Origin: Peromyscus leucopus
Taxonomy: Eukaryota; Chordata; Mammalia; Rodentia; Cricetidae
Reading direction: 5' to 3'
DNA length: 64,000 bases
Assembly: GCF_004664715.2 (NCBI RefSeq)
Contig: NC_051069.1
Span: 5,898,501-5,962,500, forward strand
Part shown: positions 1 through 13,983 of the stretch, in pieces
How positions within the stretch are numbered: the stretch's first letter is position 1
Layout of the letters: each line of letters begins with the position of its first letter
The notes under the pieces: generated by a model
Database searches by the model: none
What the model saw: the letters and a program-made list of their open reading frames with translations, nothing else
Told to the model about the DNA's origin: nothing
Made by a program: the position numbers and the translations under genes

Positions 1-46
1 ACCGTGGGCATTCACGGTGATTCTCCTCAGTTCTTCCTTAATTCAG
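1..46 (+). CDS. Aph1b: APH1B coding exon (3' portion), cut by window start
   Basis: The window opens inside an exon reading TVGIHGDSPQFFLNS, then one base G before the donor GTATGTG at 47. This is the luminal-loop segment that precedes the fifth membrane helix. The split codon (G from here, CT from 9105) gives alanine. The Asn in FLNS replaces the Tyr of human APH1B and agrees with rodent proteins as I remember them. Confidence 0.93.
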
Positions 47-3000
47 GTATGTGTCCCAGCTGTGCTCTGAAGGATCGTCCTTATTGTAACTCACTGGCCT
101 CAGAATTCGAGCGGAGGTGGTTTATGTTAAGACTCTCAAAGGGAAGATATTCTTAGGCACTACAAGTGAAGGACCTGGGAGTGGGGGCAGGGGTTTGATT
201 GGAGTGCTGTAGAATATTACAGGAATTGATCTTGCATAAGATTTATATATTTGCTGGGCAGTGGCGGTACACACCTTTAATCCCAGCACTCGGGAGGCAG
301 AGGCAGAAGGATCTGTGTGAGTTTGAGGCCAGCCTGCTCTACAGAGCAAGTTCCATGATAGATTCCAAAGCTACACAGAGGAAACCTTGTCTCAGAAAAC
401 AAACCAACCAGCTACCAAACAAACAAACAACAGCAACAACAACAACAAAAAACCAACAACAAAACCCAACCAACTAACCAACCAAACAAAAAGATTTATA
501 TATATTTGTTTGGCTATACTAAAATGTTTACAGTATAGTTGAAACATTAGCAGCTAATTTTTATGAGCTATATCCTCTCTGTTTTGTCATTTAGATTTAT
601 CTTATATTTTTGGTTGTGAGCCTAGCCTTTAACAGCTGAGCCCCTTTAATCCCAGCACTCAGGAGGCAGAGGCAGGTGGATCTTTGTGAGTTCAAGGCCA
701 GCCTGGACTATCAAGTGAGTTCCAGGAAAGGCGCAAAGCTACACAGAGAAACCCTGTCTCAAAAAGCCAAAAAAAAAAAAAAAAAAAAAAAAAAAGATTT
801 ATCTTCGATATAAACCTGTCAGCACCTGCTTTTTTTTCTTGCCCAGTGCTAGTGATTCAACACAAGACCCCTAGTCTACATTCTAATATCTGATTAATCT
901 ATAGCTCAGTGCCTTTTATAGATAGGCAGCATGACTTGATCTTTAAATGCAGAGGGAAAGGTAGATGATTTAATCTTTTTATGCCAAGATGCAGTAAAAA
1001 AGGACCAACTCTTTTCACATTGCTATTCATTCACCAGCAACAAGTATGACACAATGACCAAAGTTTGTTTTATAATTAGAATATTATTTTATTAAATTCT
1101 ACTTTGTTTAAAACTAGATGAAAAATAGCTGTATTTGTAGTTGTCTAGACCAATAGCAGTTATTAACTGGAATAAGTGGACTCACATACCAATTTTTTCA
1201 ATTAAAGCCATGTTCACATCCAGGCCAAAGCTCTTTAGGGAGCTTACCATCTTGTAGGGGAATATGACCAAAAACTAAATAGTGTTTCAGTAGATTTTAA
1301 TAGAATAAAAAGATTATAAAGAAAAATGGCCAATTTTTAAAAAGCTGCAGTAGTTTAGAGACATCCTGGCACTCCTGACCCTAACTGAGACAGTCTCCCA
1401 CCATTCTCAGTTCCCTTGTTTGTTCAAATCTGAGCCTCGCCTGTGGACATTAATGTGTCAGCTTCTCCAGTGAACCCGTCCCTGTGCAGCCAGCAAGCTT
1501 AGTCTTCCCTGTTTGGAAAGTGTTTGACTTTGTGAGGCTGAGAGCATGCAGTTCAGACCCTTTAACTCTGGCTGCGAGTTAAGGGAAAGTGTGTGAGTGG
1601 ATCATGCTTGTTAATGTCCCCCGCAATGTAGCAGATTGCCTTTGTGAATATTCCAAACTGGAACATTCCTGGCATAAATTTTAAATGGCAATAATGCTTG
1701 GTTTGCAAAAAGCAAATGTAGTTCTAGTGGCTAATGTCTGTCAGAGTCCAGTAGAAATTAAGAAGACACCTTCTATATTGTGAATTTTCTTAGTTTACTT
1801 TGTTTTAGGAACTGTTTTCTTTCCATCCTCATGTATTGCCTGCTTTTGTCCTCTAGATGGTGCTAACTCCCTTCAGTAAACCAGGCTATTATCGAGGTCA
1901 GCTTAAAATGAGTCCCTTGGAAAAGTAAATTTGTTCCTAAAATGGTAATTAGAATAAGTAAGGAATATGAGGTCCTTATGAGCATCTCTATGTCCGTTAT
2001 GTTAATAATACACATATTGTATGATATCTGTATGTACATGAATTTTTATGTTATATAAAAATAGTTTTATGAAGTACACATGTAAGTTAGTTCTTTTTTA
2101 TCAGTACTTGTGAAGCAGGCCCACGTTAAGTTAGACTCATTGCCATTTCTTGGAAGTACTTGGCTGAGAAGGAAGTATGAGATTTAGGTTCCAAGTTCAA
2201 GTCATATCATCAATTTAGTATTTGGGGACAAGTCCTTTTGATTATTTATGTATGTAGTCTGTAAATAATTATTAAAGATTTCTCCATGCCCTCTGCCCAC
2301 GATGACTATAAAAACAAACACCTAACTGCACAAAGCATATATAAATATTACAAAGAGGAAGAGAAGTGTAAGGGTACATGTGGACAGTGCAGTTCTTTGC
2401 CTGTGTACCCCAGCCGTGATTAACTGATGATGTGACTATGGTTTAGTGCCTGTCTCTCCAGTTGTGTGCTAAATCACATGATTTAGCAAGGACTATGGCT
2501 GTCTTGTTTATGACCATATCTCATCCATAGATTCTCATGGGGTCCATTGTTACTAGACAAAACTTGATAAATATTGACTGAACAATAGAAGCTAGTCACT
2601 GCTTATGGAATTATAGAGATTTACTGAAAGATAAGTAATAGCTATGCCCACAAAGGAAGGAACTAAAGAGAAGGCTGTTCCAAACTCAAGGAAGAGACCT
2701 CTCCTCTTAGGCCTCAGTTTCTAGGTCTTTCAGGAAGGACAGAAGTAATGATCAAAAGCCAGGCAGTGGTGGTGTATGCTTGTAATCCTAGCACGCAAGA
2801 GGCAGAGCCAGGTGGATCTCTGTGAGTTCGAGGCCAGCCTCTAGATAACAAGTTCCAAGTGAGACAGGGCTATATAGTAAGACACTGTCTAAATTTAAAA
2901 AGACAAAAGAAGAGAAGGAAGAGAATGCCTAGATTAGAGTCAATAAGAATTAAGTAAAATTAGCCTGGTTGTGGTGTTAGCAGTGATAGCACCCAGCACT

Positions 3001-6000
3001 CAGGGCAGGCAGATCTCTGTAAGTTTGATGCCAACCTGGTCTACAGGACTAGTTCCAGGATAGTAAAGGCTGTTATACAATGAAATCCTGTCTCAAAAAA
3101 CAAAGCAAAACAAACAAACAAACAAAAAAACAGAATTAAGTAAAACTAAACCCAGCATTGTAAAATATAATAAGAGCTCTTAATCATGAAGCCATCTCTC
3201 TAGCCCCATGTTTTTCTGTTAAGAAGAATAGAATAAAGTAAATTTTAGAGTTAGAGTCTCTGAAGGACTTTTCGGATTTTGTGTATAGGAATATGAACTG
3301 AGAGGGTTTAGCAATGAAAATGGGGGGAGGACTTTACAGATACTATTATTATGTCTTCATTTCTAGTTGGAATTCAGTCCATTTGTTAATAAGTAACAAA
3401 GTGGCATGCATGTAGTGTAACTATTTGTATGTGGGAGATAGTTTACATAGTCAGGCCTCGGTTTCTTACCAGTTGTAGATGGAATAAATGCTCCACAATA
3501 TTTGCCATAGTAAAATTTAGCTTATGGCCAGTATTGGAATTTTGAAACAAAATTCCATCTCTCAGAGTCCCAAGATTAGGATTGGCCAGCTGTCTACTGT
3601 ACACCAAGTCAAGAGATGAGCAATATGAAAAGTTTGAGGAAGAGAGCAATATGGTGCAGTGGGGATCATGCATGAAGAATGCATGCAGAAGATCAGCCAT
3701 GGCGCTCCAGTGACCCCAGAGTCTATCTTGATCACATTGATAAGAGCTTTAGGTTTGAAAGAAGAATTGAGGTGTGAGGGCAAAGGGTGTGAACAGTTAA
3801 GCCATCAGTGTGTGGTCCTGATTGGTTCGTGTCTCAGTTCTGGTCCTGCAAGGTGGTTTGAAAACAGTTTATGGCTTGAGGAGACAAGCAAGCTCTCGTG
3901 AGGTGATGGCCCCGGTCCAGAACCGCATTAGAACTGCCCTCATCTGGGAAGTGTTCTGTCTAGCCAGCCCTTCTATTCCTCTAATCCAAGATGAATGCTT
4001 GTTTAGGATGATGACTGGAGACACTCAGGTGCCTTTGGGATCTGGACCAGGACATTAAGAAGCTGGAAGTAAGATGCCTCAGTTACTCTTATCTTTGTAC
4101 ATTCAACCTTGAAGGGGAATGATATAGGTTAGGTGTTGGTGAAATTATTAAGGCCACTCCACGTAGTTAAAAGGGAGATTTATTAATGGTGTGACTTACA
4201 AATGAAGGGATAGGTAGGTGGCGGGTTCTGGGAAAGACGCAGCACAGTCTGGCGGTGTTCTCTGGAGAACTCTCCTCTGTCTACCTCTAGCATCCAGGGT
4301 CCAAGCAGGAAGAGAGCATGGTGCATTCTCATCTTGGTCTTTAGGGCCCTCCCTTGGCCTGCCTTGTAGGCGCGATAGTTACCAAAGCCTCAATGGGGGT
4401 TGGAACTTCCAGACCAAAGCTGGAATGGCTACCCACTACAGTAGGAGTCTCCAGTTCTTAAGACAAACTCTCCATGAATGATTATCATGCCTGCTACAGA
4501 GATAAACAGATACCCAACAAAAAAGGAAGCACTTCATAAACATAAAATGAAGTCAGAGATGCCAGACTATCAATCTGCTTTCAGTTACCTGAGTAAGAAG
4601 CCAGTGCTTTTTAATGAAAGCAGTTTCTAAGTGTCTGCTATATGGTGATAGCAAAGCCAGCCAGAATGTAGGAATGTACAGTCTTTCAGTAACATTTGAG
4701 TGATTTCTTGGATATTACATTAATAAAACAGAAAACTGAATGTGGGGTATCTTCTATGAGACTGTTCCAAATATGCAGTATCCTCAGTGCTTAGTAGAAT
4801 AGTGACTGGCCTGTACTGGTCACTGAGAAAATACTTGCTGGATACTGAAAGAGTGAAGGAAGAAAGTGTGATAATAAAACAAAGACAGAGGAAGAATAAT
4901 GTGTAAGAGTGGAGAGGAATGGGTTTTAATCCATAGCCAAGTACCCAGGAATCTTGAATAAATGTGGTTTATCAGATGTCTTCCACTTTACTTTCCTACC
5001 TGACAGTCTACCTATGGACTTGCTGTATTATCTATGAGGCTGTAGAGCGGTGGTTCTCAACCTGTGGGTCATGACCCCTTTGTTGATCAATCCTTTCACA
5101 GGGTTCACATATCAGATGTTTACATTACGATTTGTAACAGTAGTAAAATTACAGTTATGAAGTGCCAACAAAGTAATTTTATGGTTGGGGTCCCCACACC
5201 ATGAGGAACTGTATTAAAAGGTTGCAGCATTAGGGAGGTTGAGAACCACTGCTGGAGAGTGTAGTGGTCACTATTTTGCTGAAAAGCTCTGATTTGCCAA
5301 GTGCTGGTCTTCCTTGCAATGGGTCTGTGAAATATACATTTTAGACGTAAAGGAAGTGTAAGCTGAGAGAGTTAAACAGCTTGTCTTAAGTCCACACAAG
5401 TGGGATCTAATTCACAAGTATCTGACTTTAAAGATACCCAACCAGAATATTCATACTTGACTGTCACCATGCTCAGAAAATGTGTATTGAGTGTAACCAG
5501 AATTGGAAGCCAGATGTAGTGGATCATACCTATAATTCCAGTACTTGGGAGACTGAGGTAGTGGGAATAGCACAAGTTCAGTGCTACCTGTCTATGGGAT
5601 AGGAGTCTCAACAACAAATGTAAGAAATCACAGAGGAGAGTATGTATTAGGGGAATAGTTACTGAAGAAGTAACATTGTGCTAGATCTTCAAAAATTATT
5701 ACATTTTGGTATTTGTGTATGTACATGTACACATGCACCGGCACATGCGTAGATGTTAGAGGACAACTTATGAAAATCGTTTTTTTTTCCTTCAACAGTG
5801 TGTATCTGGGTATTAAACTTACATCATAGGTTTGGCAGCAAGTATCTTTACCGACTGAGCCATCTTGTTGACCCTGTGCTGTATCTTTTTTTATTTATTT
5901 AAAAATGTTTTTCATATTACATACCATCTCCAGTTCCCCCTCCCTTTCTCCCCCCCCACCTCCCTTCCATCCTACCCCGCATCCATTCCTCAGAGGAGGT

Positions 6001-6428
6001 AAGGCTTCCCTTGGGTAGTCAACAAAGTCTGGCCTACCAAGTTGAGGCAGGGCCAACACCCCACCCCCACCCCCGCTACATCAAGGCCAAGCAAGGTATC
6101 TCACCATAGGGGATGGGCTCTAAAAAGCCAGTTCATGCACTTGGAAGTCCTGGTCCCACTGCCAGGGTCCCCACAAACAAATCAAACCTTGAAACTGTCA
6201 CCCACATTTAGAGGGCCTAGTTTGGTCCCATGCAGGTTCCCCAGCTGTCAGTCCAGAGTTTGTGAGCTTTCACTAGCCAGGTCGACTGTCTCTATGGGTT
6301 TCCCCATCATGAGCTTGGCCCCTTTGCTCATAGGATCCCTCCTCCCTCTCTTCTGTGCTGTATCTTAAGCAAGATTTGGGTGTGTTAGAATGGGGAGGGG
6401 TGAGTATTTAGGTTAAAGGGACAGTCTG

Positions 6429-6492
<64 letters not shown>

Positions 6493-8340
6493 GAGGAGAG
6501 GAGGGGGAAAGAAAGGGAGGAGAAGAGAACAGTTCTGATTTTTTGAGATAGTATCTCATGTAGCCCAGGCTGGCCTCAAGCTTAATATGTAACTAAGTAT
6601 GACCTTTAATTTTTGAGCCTCCTGCCTCTGTCTCTACCTCCCAAGGGCAGTACCACCATGCCCGGCTTGAGGTCGGTGTTTCTGACACAAGGACGCAATT
6701 AAAGAGTCACAAGGATCTGCTGTGATAATCATTTGGGTCTAGATTGAGGAGGAACTTGAATGCTAGTCTGAGATGTCTGATTTGACTTTGAAAGCAAAGT
6801 CAGTCCATCAGACTTCTTAGCTGGAAGGATCAAGACATTCAGATCTGGAATTTGGAAGCATGATCAGGATGAACAAGGTCCAGGGGATACTTGCCTGAAG
6901 CTTGTAGAATAACACTGTTTTGGATAAGAACAGGCTGGAAAATGTCATCAGTAAGAGCATTTCCCAATTGGCTGGACTCTGGGAGCTAACCTTGGGAGCA
7001 CACTTAGCTGATCTCAGTACCCATGGCAAAGCCTAGAGAGAAGGGCAAGCAGAGGCTGCCAGGGCAGATGGCAGATGCCTGTGGTAGTGATTCCTCTTGA
7101 CATTTGATTGACGTCTATGTCTTAGAAAACCCTTCCTTAGAATATGAAGACTTTATGAATTAAAAAAAGGTTCCCATTGTGTCAGTTTTTGCCTTGGTCT
7201 TTTTTGACTCAGAGAAAATTTAAAAGCTTTTGCTTAGCCCCTGGGCATCTTAAGTGGTCTCAGTGTCAGACCATTGATAGGCATCTGTCCTTAAGAACTG
7301 TCCTCTTCAGAATGATGACTGGACCTGGATCGAATCCTTTTAGTGTGGTCTTCCAGAGCCTGACATGAAGACACTGTCCCAGAGATGTGACAACTTACTC
7401 TCCTCTAGCCACAACAGTTTTGTCCTTTTAATATTATTTTGTTGATGTCTTACTTATATACATTTTCACAGTGTGTTTGTTCTCACTCAGCATTGTGTTC
7501 TTAAGATCATGTTGTGGGTCATATACAGCAGTCCACTGTCTGAGTACAGTGTAATTTACTTATCTGTTGTGGTAACGGTGGGAATTTTTTATTATTACAG
7601 CAGTGCTGGTGTAAATATTCTTGCATCTCCTTATAACATTTATAAGAATGCCTCCTTGGCAGGATTCTGAAACTTGACCATGCATTGAATCTCTAGGAAG
7701 GCTGTTTAAACTGGCTTTGCTGGGCTCCTGCCCCATTGCTTCTGATTCATGGGTGGGTGGGTACCAGTAAGTTGCATTGATAACAAGTCTCTGGGTTAGT
7801 GATCTGTTGATTTGAGAACTCACTGGTTTGGAGTACAGATAGAGTATATAGTGTATATAGTCCATAGTATATATAGTCTATAGTCTATATAGTCCATAGT
7901 CTATATAGTTTATAGTGTATATAATCAATAGTCTATATGGTCTATAGCATATAGTAAATATAGTCCATAGTGTATATAGTCTATAGTATATAGTATAGCT
8001 CAAATGCCTTGCTGGACTGAAATAGATGCAACTATTCTCCTTTGCTTGGCAATGCCAGGTTATTTTTCCTTCAAGTGGTGTAGAACTCTAGCCTGGGGTT
8101 TTTCTGTCTGGTGGGTTAAAGCTCATGGCCTGTTTATTATGTGGCAGGAAAAGGAAATCTATATGCCTTTTTTTATGTTAAAGTGTGAATATATGGAACT
8201 TGCCTGCTGTAAAGAAATCACACCTTTAATCCTAGCACTCAAGAGGCAGAGCCAGGCAGATCTCTGTGAGTTCGAGGCTAGCCTGGTCTACAGAGCAAGC
8301 TCCAGGCACCAAAACTACACAGAGAAACCCTCTTTCTGAA

Positions 8341-8403
<63 letters not shown>

Positions 8404-11400
8404 ATCTTAGATAATTATAGTGATTTTTAGTTACACTATTTTTTTATTACATTCTTTTAAAAGAGTTCTAAAGAAAAAGTCTCCTTCAGTGCAGAGACTT
8501 GTTTAGACAGAAGATGCTCTGTTGAATTGAGAAAATTCTAAGTGGGGCTGAAGGCTATTTGAAAATAAGCTATGTTGTACTAGAGATACGGCTCATTGAT
8601 TAAAAGCACTGGCTGTTCTTTTAGAAGACCTGGGTTCAATGTCCAGCACTGGCAGGCAGCTCATAGCTGTCTATAACTCCAGTCCCAGGAGATCTGAGGT
8701 CTTTTTCAGGCATGTTTGAACTTTAGGCACACATGTGCTACACAGATTTATATGCAAGCAAACCATCTATACATATAAAAATAAATATGTTTTAAACAAA
8801 TACTTATGTGAATTTCATGCTAATCTCATTGCATACCTCAGGGAAACTCCTTGAAAGCCAAATCCAAGTTGGCTTTTGTCTAACAGGTTTGTATTCTAGA
8901 GGAATAGCTTCTACAAAGACTGCCCCCCTCCTAACTTCTTTGGAAGTTAATGTGGAGTTCTTAGCAAGCAGTTCTGTGCACTGGTGGTCAGAGTCTATCA
9001 CTGAAGCCAGGGGACCCTCAGGCCGGTGCACAGGGATGGGGTTCAGTTGGGTTTGGTGTCTGTTGTCTGCAGGACTGGCCGCTAATTGCTGACTTGTCTT
9101 TCAGCTTTCATGACGCTGGTGATCATAATGCTGCATGTGTTCTGGGGCATTGTGTTTTTTGATGGCTGTGAGAAGAAAAAGTGGCACACCCTCCTTACAG
9201 TTCTCCTGACTCACCTGCTGGTGTCCACCCAGGTGAGTGTTGTCCCTGTGTCCCCAGTGCTGGCAGAGCTCAAGTGCAGACGTCTGTGTGGTGGATTCCA
9301 CCCAAAGGAAGGACATCCTCGGGAAAGTGGGGCAAGTCAGAAAAGCCCTGGAGTGGACAGTGGGTCGTGTGTGTTTCAGCAGAGTGACAGTCTAGTTAAT
9401 TTTGAGGGGGTCTGTCTCATTAGAGATTTTCCTCATGTCTGTCCTTGAGTGATGTACGGTCAAGCCTAAAATAGTTTGCATAACACTTACGTATGAAGCG
9501 TATCTGAAGCAATTTTCCTCCATTACAAATTCCTTAAGATACAGATTTTAGTTAAGTTTAAATCTTTAGGTGAAAATTATTTTAACTTGATTAATTTTGT
9601 TAACAACCTCCCTTTGTTTTTGTTGTTGTTTTGGCTGTTGTGAAGCTTTATGTGCATGGGACTTTCCCCATATGTTTAGGCTTTGAGGCAGGGAACTATG
9701 AAGTCAACTGGTGTGAATATTTGAGCTCTTGATACAAGTTGCTAAAACAAGCTCTGAAAGGTGGGGATACTTTACATGTTCTGACCAGTAGCAGATGTGC
9801 TGGTTTCCCTCCTTAGTGACATTATAACAGAGCCAGTCTGCAAGGTCAAGTTTAAAACAGTTGTCAGATTTGTTTTTACAGCAGTGTGTAAGGACTTGGA
9901 TCTGAGTGCTAATTGGTCATTTATATATAAGACATTTATCAAAATGACCCTGCCGTGGCCCTGTCTAGACCCTTTGCACATTTTATGTACAATATTGAAA
10001 AGGTTTCTCCTGAGATGGATCAGCACGTAAACTAGGAAAGCTTGATTACCTGAGTTTGAGCCACAGAGCCTACTGTGGAGGGACAGAACTAACTTCCAAA
10101 AACTGTCCTTTGATCTCTGCCCTGCACATCGGCATGTGTGCTATACATATGTATACAAACGATAATAATAATAGTTGATTTTTTAAAAAGGTCTCTCCTG
10201 AATTGACCCTGTAGTCAGGGCTGCAGGTGAGCCAGCCCTGAGGGTGTGAGAGGGACATCACTAGTACCACCTCCCTTGTTTGAGTCTGCATGGTGGAGGG
10301 GGCGAGGGAAAGACGCCCTCTCCCCTAGACCCTCCTGCCTCTAGCTGGCAAGAGAGCTGAGCTTCCCCTTTACCTGCTGCAGCACTCGGGGAGGCAGGCC
10401 CTGCTCCTCGCCTGGGCAGCACAGGAGAGCTGACCCTGTTGGCGGAGGCAGAGGTGAGCTGGCCCTGAGGGTGTGAGTGTGGAGTAGCTGTCCAAACCCC
10501 CTCATCTGCCCTGGTATAACCAGGAATCCAAGGGAGTCTGCTTAAAGGGTCAAAGGAATTTATTAGGAAAGAAAACTCACTAAACAGGAGAGTCGTCACA
10601 GGGATCTGGAAGGCTGAGGTGCTGTGGCCCACTGTTCTGCGGCCTGAGTCAGTCTGCACCATCCAAGCCCACGGGGAGAGAAGAGAGTGCTCTACAAGCC
10701 TCTTTGGTCTTAAGGGTAGCCCTGAGGGGCTGGTACTTCAAGGTCATAGGTAGAACAGTTTCATTTAGTGTTTTATAGAACAGATCCACTACACCATGTG
10801 GGGAGGCAGGCAAGGGAAAGCTGCCTTCTCCCTTACCCTGCCATCTGTGGTGGGCAAGGGAGCTGACCCTCTCCCCTACCAGATGCAGCACCCAGGAAAA
10901 CGGGCCCTGCACTGCGCCTGGGTAGCACAGCAGAGCTGACCCTATCGACGGGAACAAGTGAACCACCCTGAGGATGTGAGCGTGGGAGATCTGGCCTCGC
11001 CCCTCATCTGCCATATGGTGGTGTGGGAGAGATGGCCCTGAGGTCATAAGAACAGGACAGCAGTCCCCACCCCTCACCAGCTGCAGCACTCCAGAGAGTG
11101 GTCCCTGAACCTCCCCTGAACAACACAGTAGAGCTGCCCTCCTGGTCCAGGTGTGGGAGAGCCGACACCACACCGAGGGCCTGAAAGCAGGAGAACGGCC
11201 CCTCCCCTTGCTCATTAATGCAAGGGGCGAACTACCCAGGGCATGCTGGAGAGCTCACCCTGGTAGTGGGGTTGGGTGCTGGTGGGCTGGCAGGCTGCTG
11301 GGAGCACGTGAGAAGGCCGGTCCTGCAGACCCACAGCTGCAGAATCTCCAACACAGGGCAACAGCAGGTTATCTAAGAGGAGACCCAGCATCAATAGTGT

Positions 11401-13407
11401 AGCAGAAACCAGAGGCCTCGAACCAGACCGATGAGTCTTTGCAGTGAACACTTGCAAGTAAAGATATATGGACAAAGGTTTTACTGTGTGACTCACTGTA
11501 TCGCACTACAGTATCTATGACAAGATTTTTCCTCTTTTTCTTTTACTTTTCATTCTTTTCTCTTAAATTCTATTCTATTTTGGGAAAGGGCTTTGCAAGG
11601 GCAGAGGGCAGATATGGACAGGGAAATGAATGGAATTGGGATGCATGATGTGAAAAACACGAAGAATAAATAAAAATAAAGTTAAAAAGAAAAAAAAAAA
11701 GGTCTCTACTGATGGGACCTGCCTCCTGCTTCTCTCCTCTCTATTTGGAATTCCTATCATATTTTATTCACCAGGCTTCTTACCCTTGGCTAAAATGCAG
11801 TCTGTTTGCCTTTTACATGGTTAAACCTTACAGTACTTGTGGATACTAAAGTTGCTTTAACATGGCGGCATCCATGTTAAGCCAAGCATGTATTTGTCTA
11901 CATAGCTGAGCTTGGCTACAAAGTGAGATCCTATCTTAAAATACAAAATGGAGGAAAAGGTGGAGGATAATCTGATATACATGTGCAAAGAATTGCTTTG
12001 ACTACTTCACTAAGTAAACTGGCTGGCTGGGAGAGGTCCCTTCCATAAGGGAAAGGCAAGGAGGACTTGGATGAAAGAGCAGTGAAGAAATAGAAATGAC
12101 CAGATTCAGGAAATACATATCAGAAGTAGAGCCATCAGTGTTCCCTACAGAGTGGATGAGGCAGATGAGAGGAAGATGAGGAGTCAAGGATTTGGTTAGT
12201 GTTTGGCCTGGACCACTGAAAGGATAGTGTTGTCATCAGCTGAGACTGAGGGCCTGAGAGGGTGGTTCTATTTGGGGTCCATTACTTTGGAGGTACCCTG
12301 TTAAACATCCAAGAGTAGAGGTCAGGTGGAAATTGGATGAAAAGGGGGTAGTTTGGGGGAGGAGTTTGACTGAGAAAAGCTAATTCAAAGAATTGCAGGT
12401 AAACAGAGAAGATGCTCAAGCATGGAGTCCAATGATGCTCCATCATTGAGACTAGGCTAGAAGGGAGCCAGCAAAGAAGCACAAGGAGTAACTGAAAAGT
12501 AGGGAATGAGGACACCCCAGTGAGCAGTGTGTGCTGAGGGCCAGGCACACTGAGGAGAGACATGGGATCTACTTGCCTTTTTTTTTTATTTTATTTATTT
12601 ATTTATTTATTTATTTTTGAGACACGTTTTCACTGTGTATCCTTGACTGGCCTCAAACTCACAAAGATCCGTGTGCTTCTGCCTCCCAGATGCTTGGATT
12701 AAAGGCGTGCAGCACAGCATCTGATTGGGGCACCCAAATCACTTGACCCGCTGAGCCACCTCTTTAGTGCTCTGGTTTTTAACTCTTGTGAAGAGCATGA
12801 CAATATGTGTTTAAATGTACATCCTTCAGCAAACAGGAGTGCACATTTCTTTTGGATACATTCCCAGAAGCTCTGGTTGGGCTAGAGGGATACACAAGTC
12901 AGCTGCTGCTGGTATCACTCAGTTTCTCAGCACAGTTAGGTTACTTAAACACTAACCATTTATTTATGAGCTTCAGCTCCTCTGTGTCCTTGCCAACACT
13001 TGTTATAACTGTCTTTCTATCTTGCCGGGAATATAGTAGAAGCACAGTAAGCTTCAAACTTTCATTCCCTTGATAATAAACACATTTTCATATGTAATTC
13101 TTTTTGAAGCTCTTGTCTAAATATTTTGCCTACCTCCAACTGCCTTTAATTTTTTTGGATTTTTTTTATATTTTCTAAAAAAGAATCTTTAGTCAGGTAT
13201 TGCAAATAGCTTCTATAGCATGTTTGTCTTTATTTGTTTTGTTTTTTAGATAATCTCATTCTACAGCCCAAACTGGTTTAGAATTCTGTTGCTTTAGCTA
13301 GCCTCATCTGTGGCAATCCTCCTGTCTCAGCTGCCTTAAAGCTAGTATTATAGACAGGAGCTGCCACATCCAGCTTTCACGTTATTTTTGTGTTATTTTT
13401 GAAGGTC

Positions 13408-13453
<46 letters not shown>

Positions 13454-13949
13454 CTCTGGGGCTCCTGTGTGTACACAGGCAAGTCTCCTATGAGTTACAT
13501 CCCTAATACCAGTTTTCCATTTTATATTGTCTATTTAATTGGGTTTTATTATTTCTTTTTTATGTTCTGATGAATAAGTAATGTAACTAAATTTCAAGTT
13601 TCTCGTTTGACTTTTCTCATTTGTGTGTTCTCATTTTTTTTTTTTTTTTTGGTTTTTCAAGACAGGTTTCTCTGCGTAGCTTTGCGCCTTTCTGGAGCTC
13701 ACTTGGTAGCTCAGGCTGGCTCGAATCACAGAGATCCGGCTGGCTCTGCCTTCTGAGTGCTGGGATTAAAGGCATGCGCCACCACTGCCCAGCTCTCATT
13801 TTCCATAACAAGGTTACATTGTTTTTTTGTGATTGCTTAAAAGAGAAAACTGACTCAGAGCAGAGCAGCGATCTTGTGAGTTCGAGGCAGCTGGTCTACA
13901 GAGCGAGATCCAGGAAAGGCGCAAAGCTACACAGAGAAACCGTTCGAAA

Positions 13950-13983
<34 letters not shown>

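Larger units (their letters stand above)
47..9104 (+). other. Aph1b: APH1B intron between the 1-46 and 9105-9232 exons
   Basis: A phase-1 intron of about 9 kb with donor GTATGTG and acceptor CTTTCAG. It carries several B1 and B2 SINEs, a hAT-like element, an antisense L1 3' end, CA and GA microsatellites and an AT-rich minisatellite, each listed separately. Long stretches such as 800-2750, 3140-4100 and 6670-7840 look like ordinary unique or anciently decayed intron; I see no coding exon in them. Confidence 0.85.

Noticed and set aside
199..477. Open frame of 92 codons
   Set aside because: It is the translation of a B1 SINE and its CAA-repeat tail, not a gene.
10261..11215. Two long minus-strand open frames (133 and 188 codons)
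   Set aside because: They lie in the GC-rich tandem body of a retroelement, whose composition keeps frames open; no protein family resemblance.
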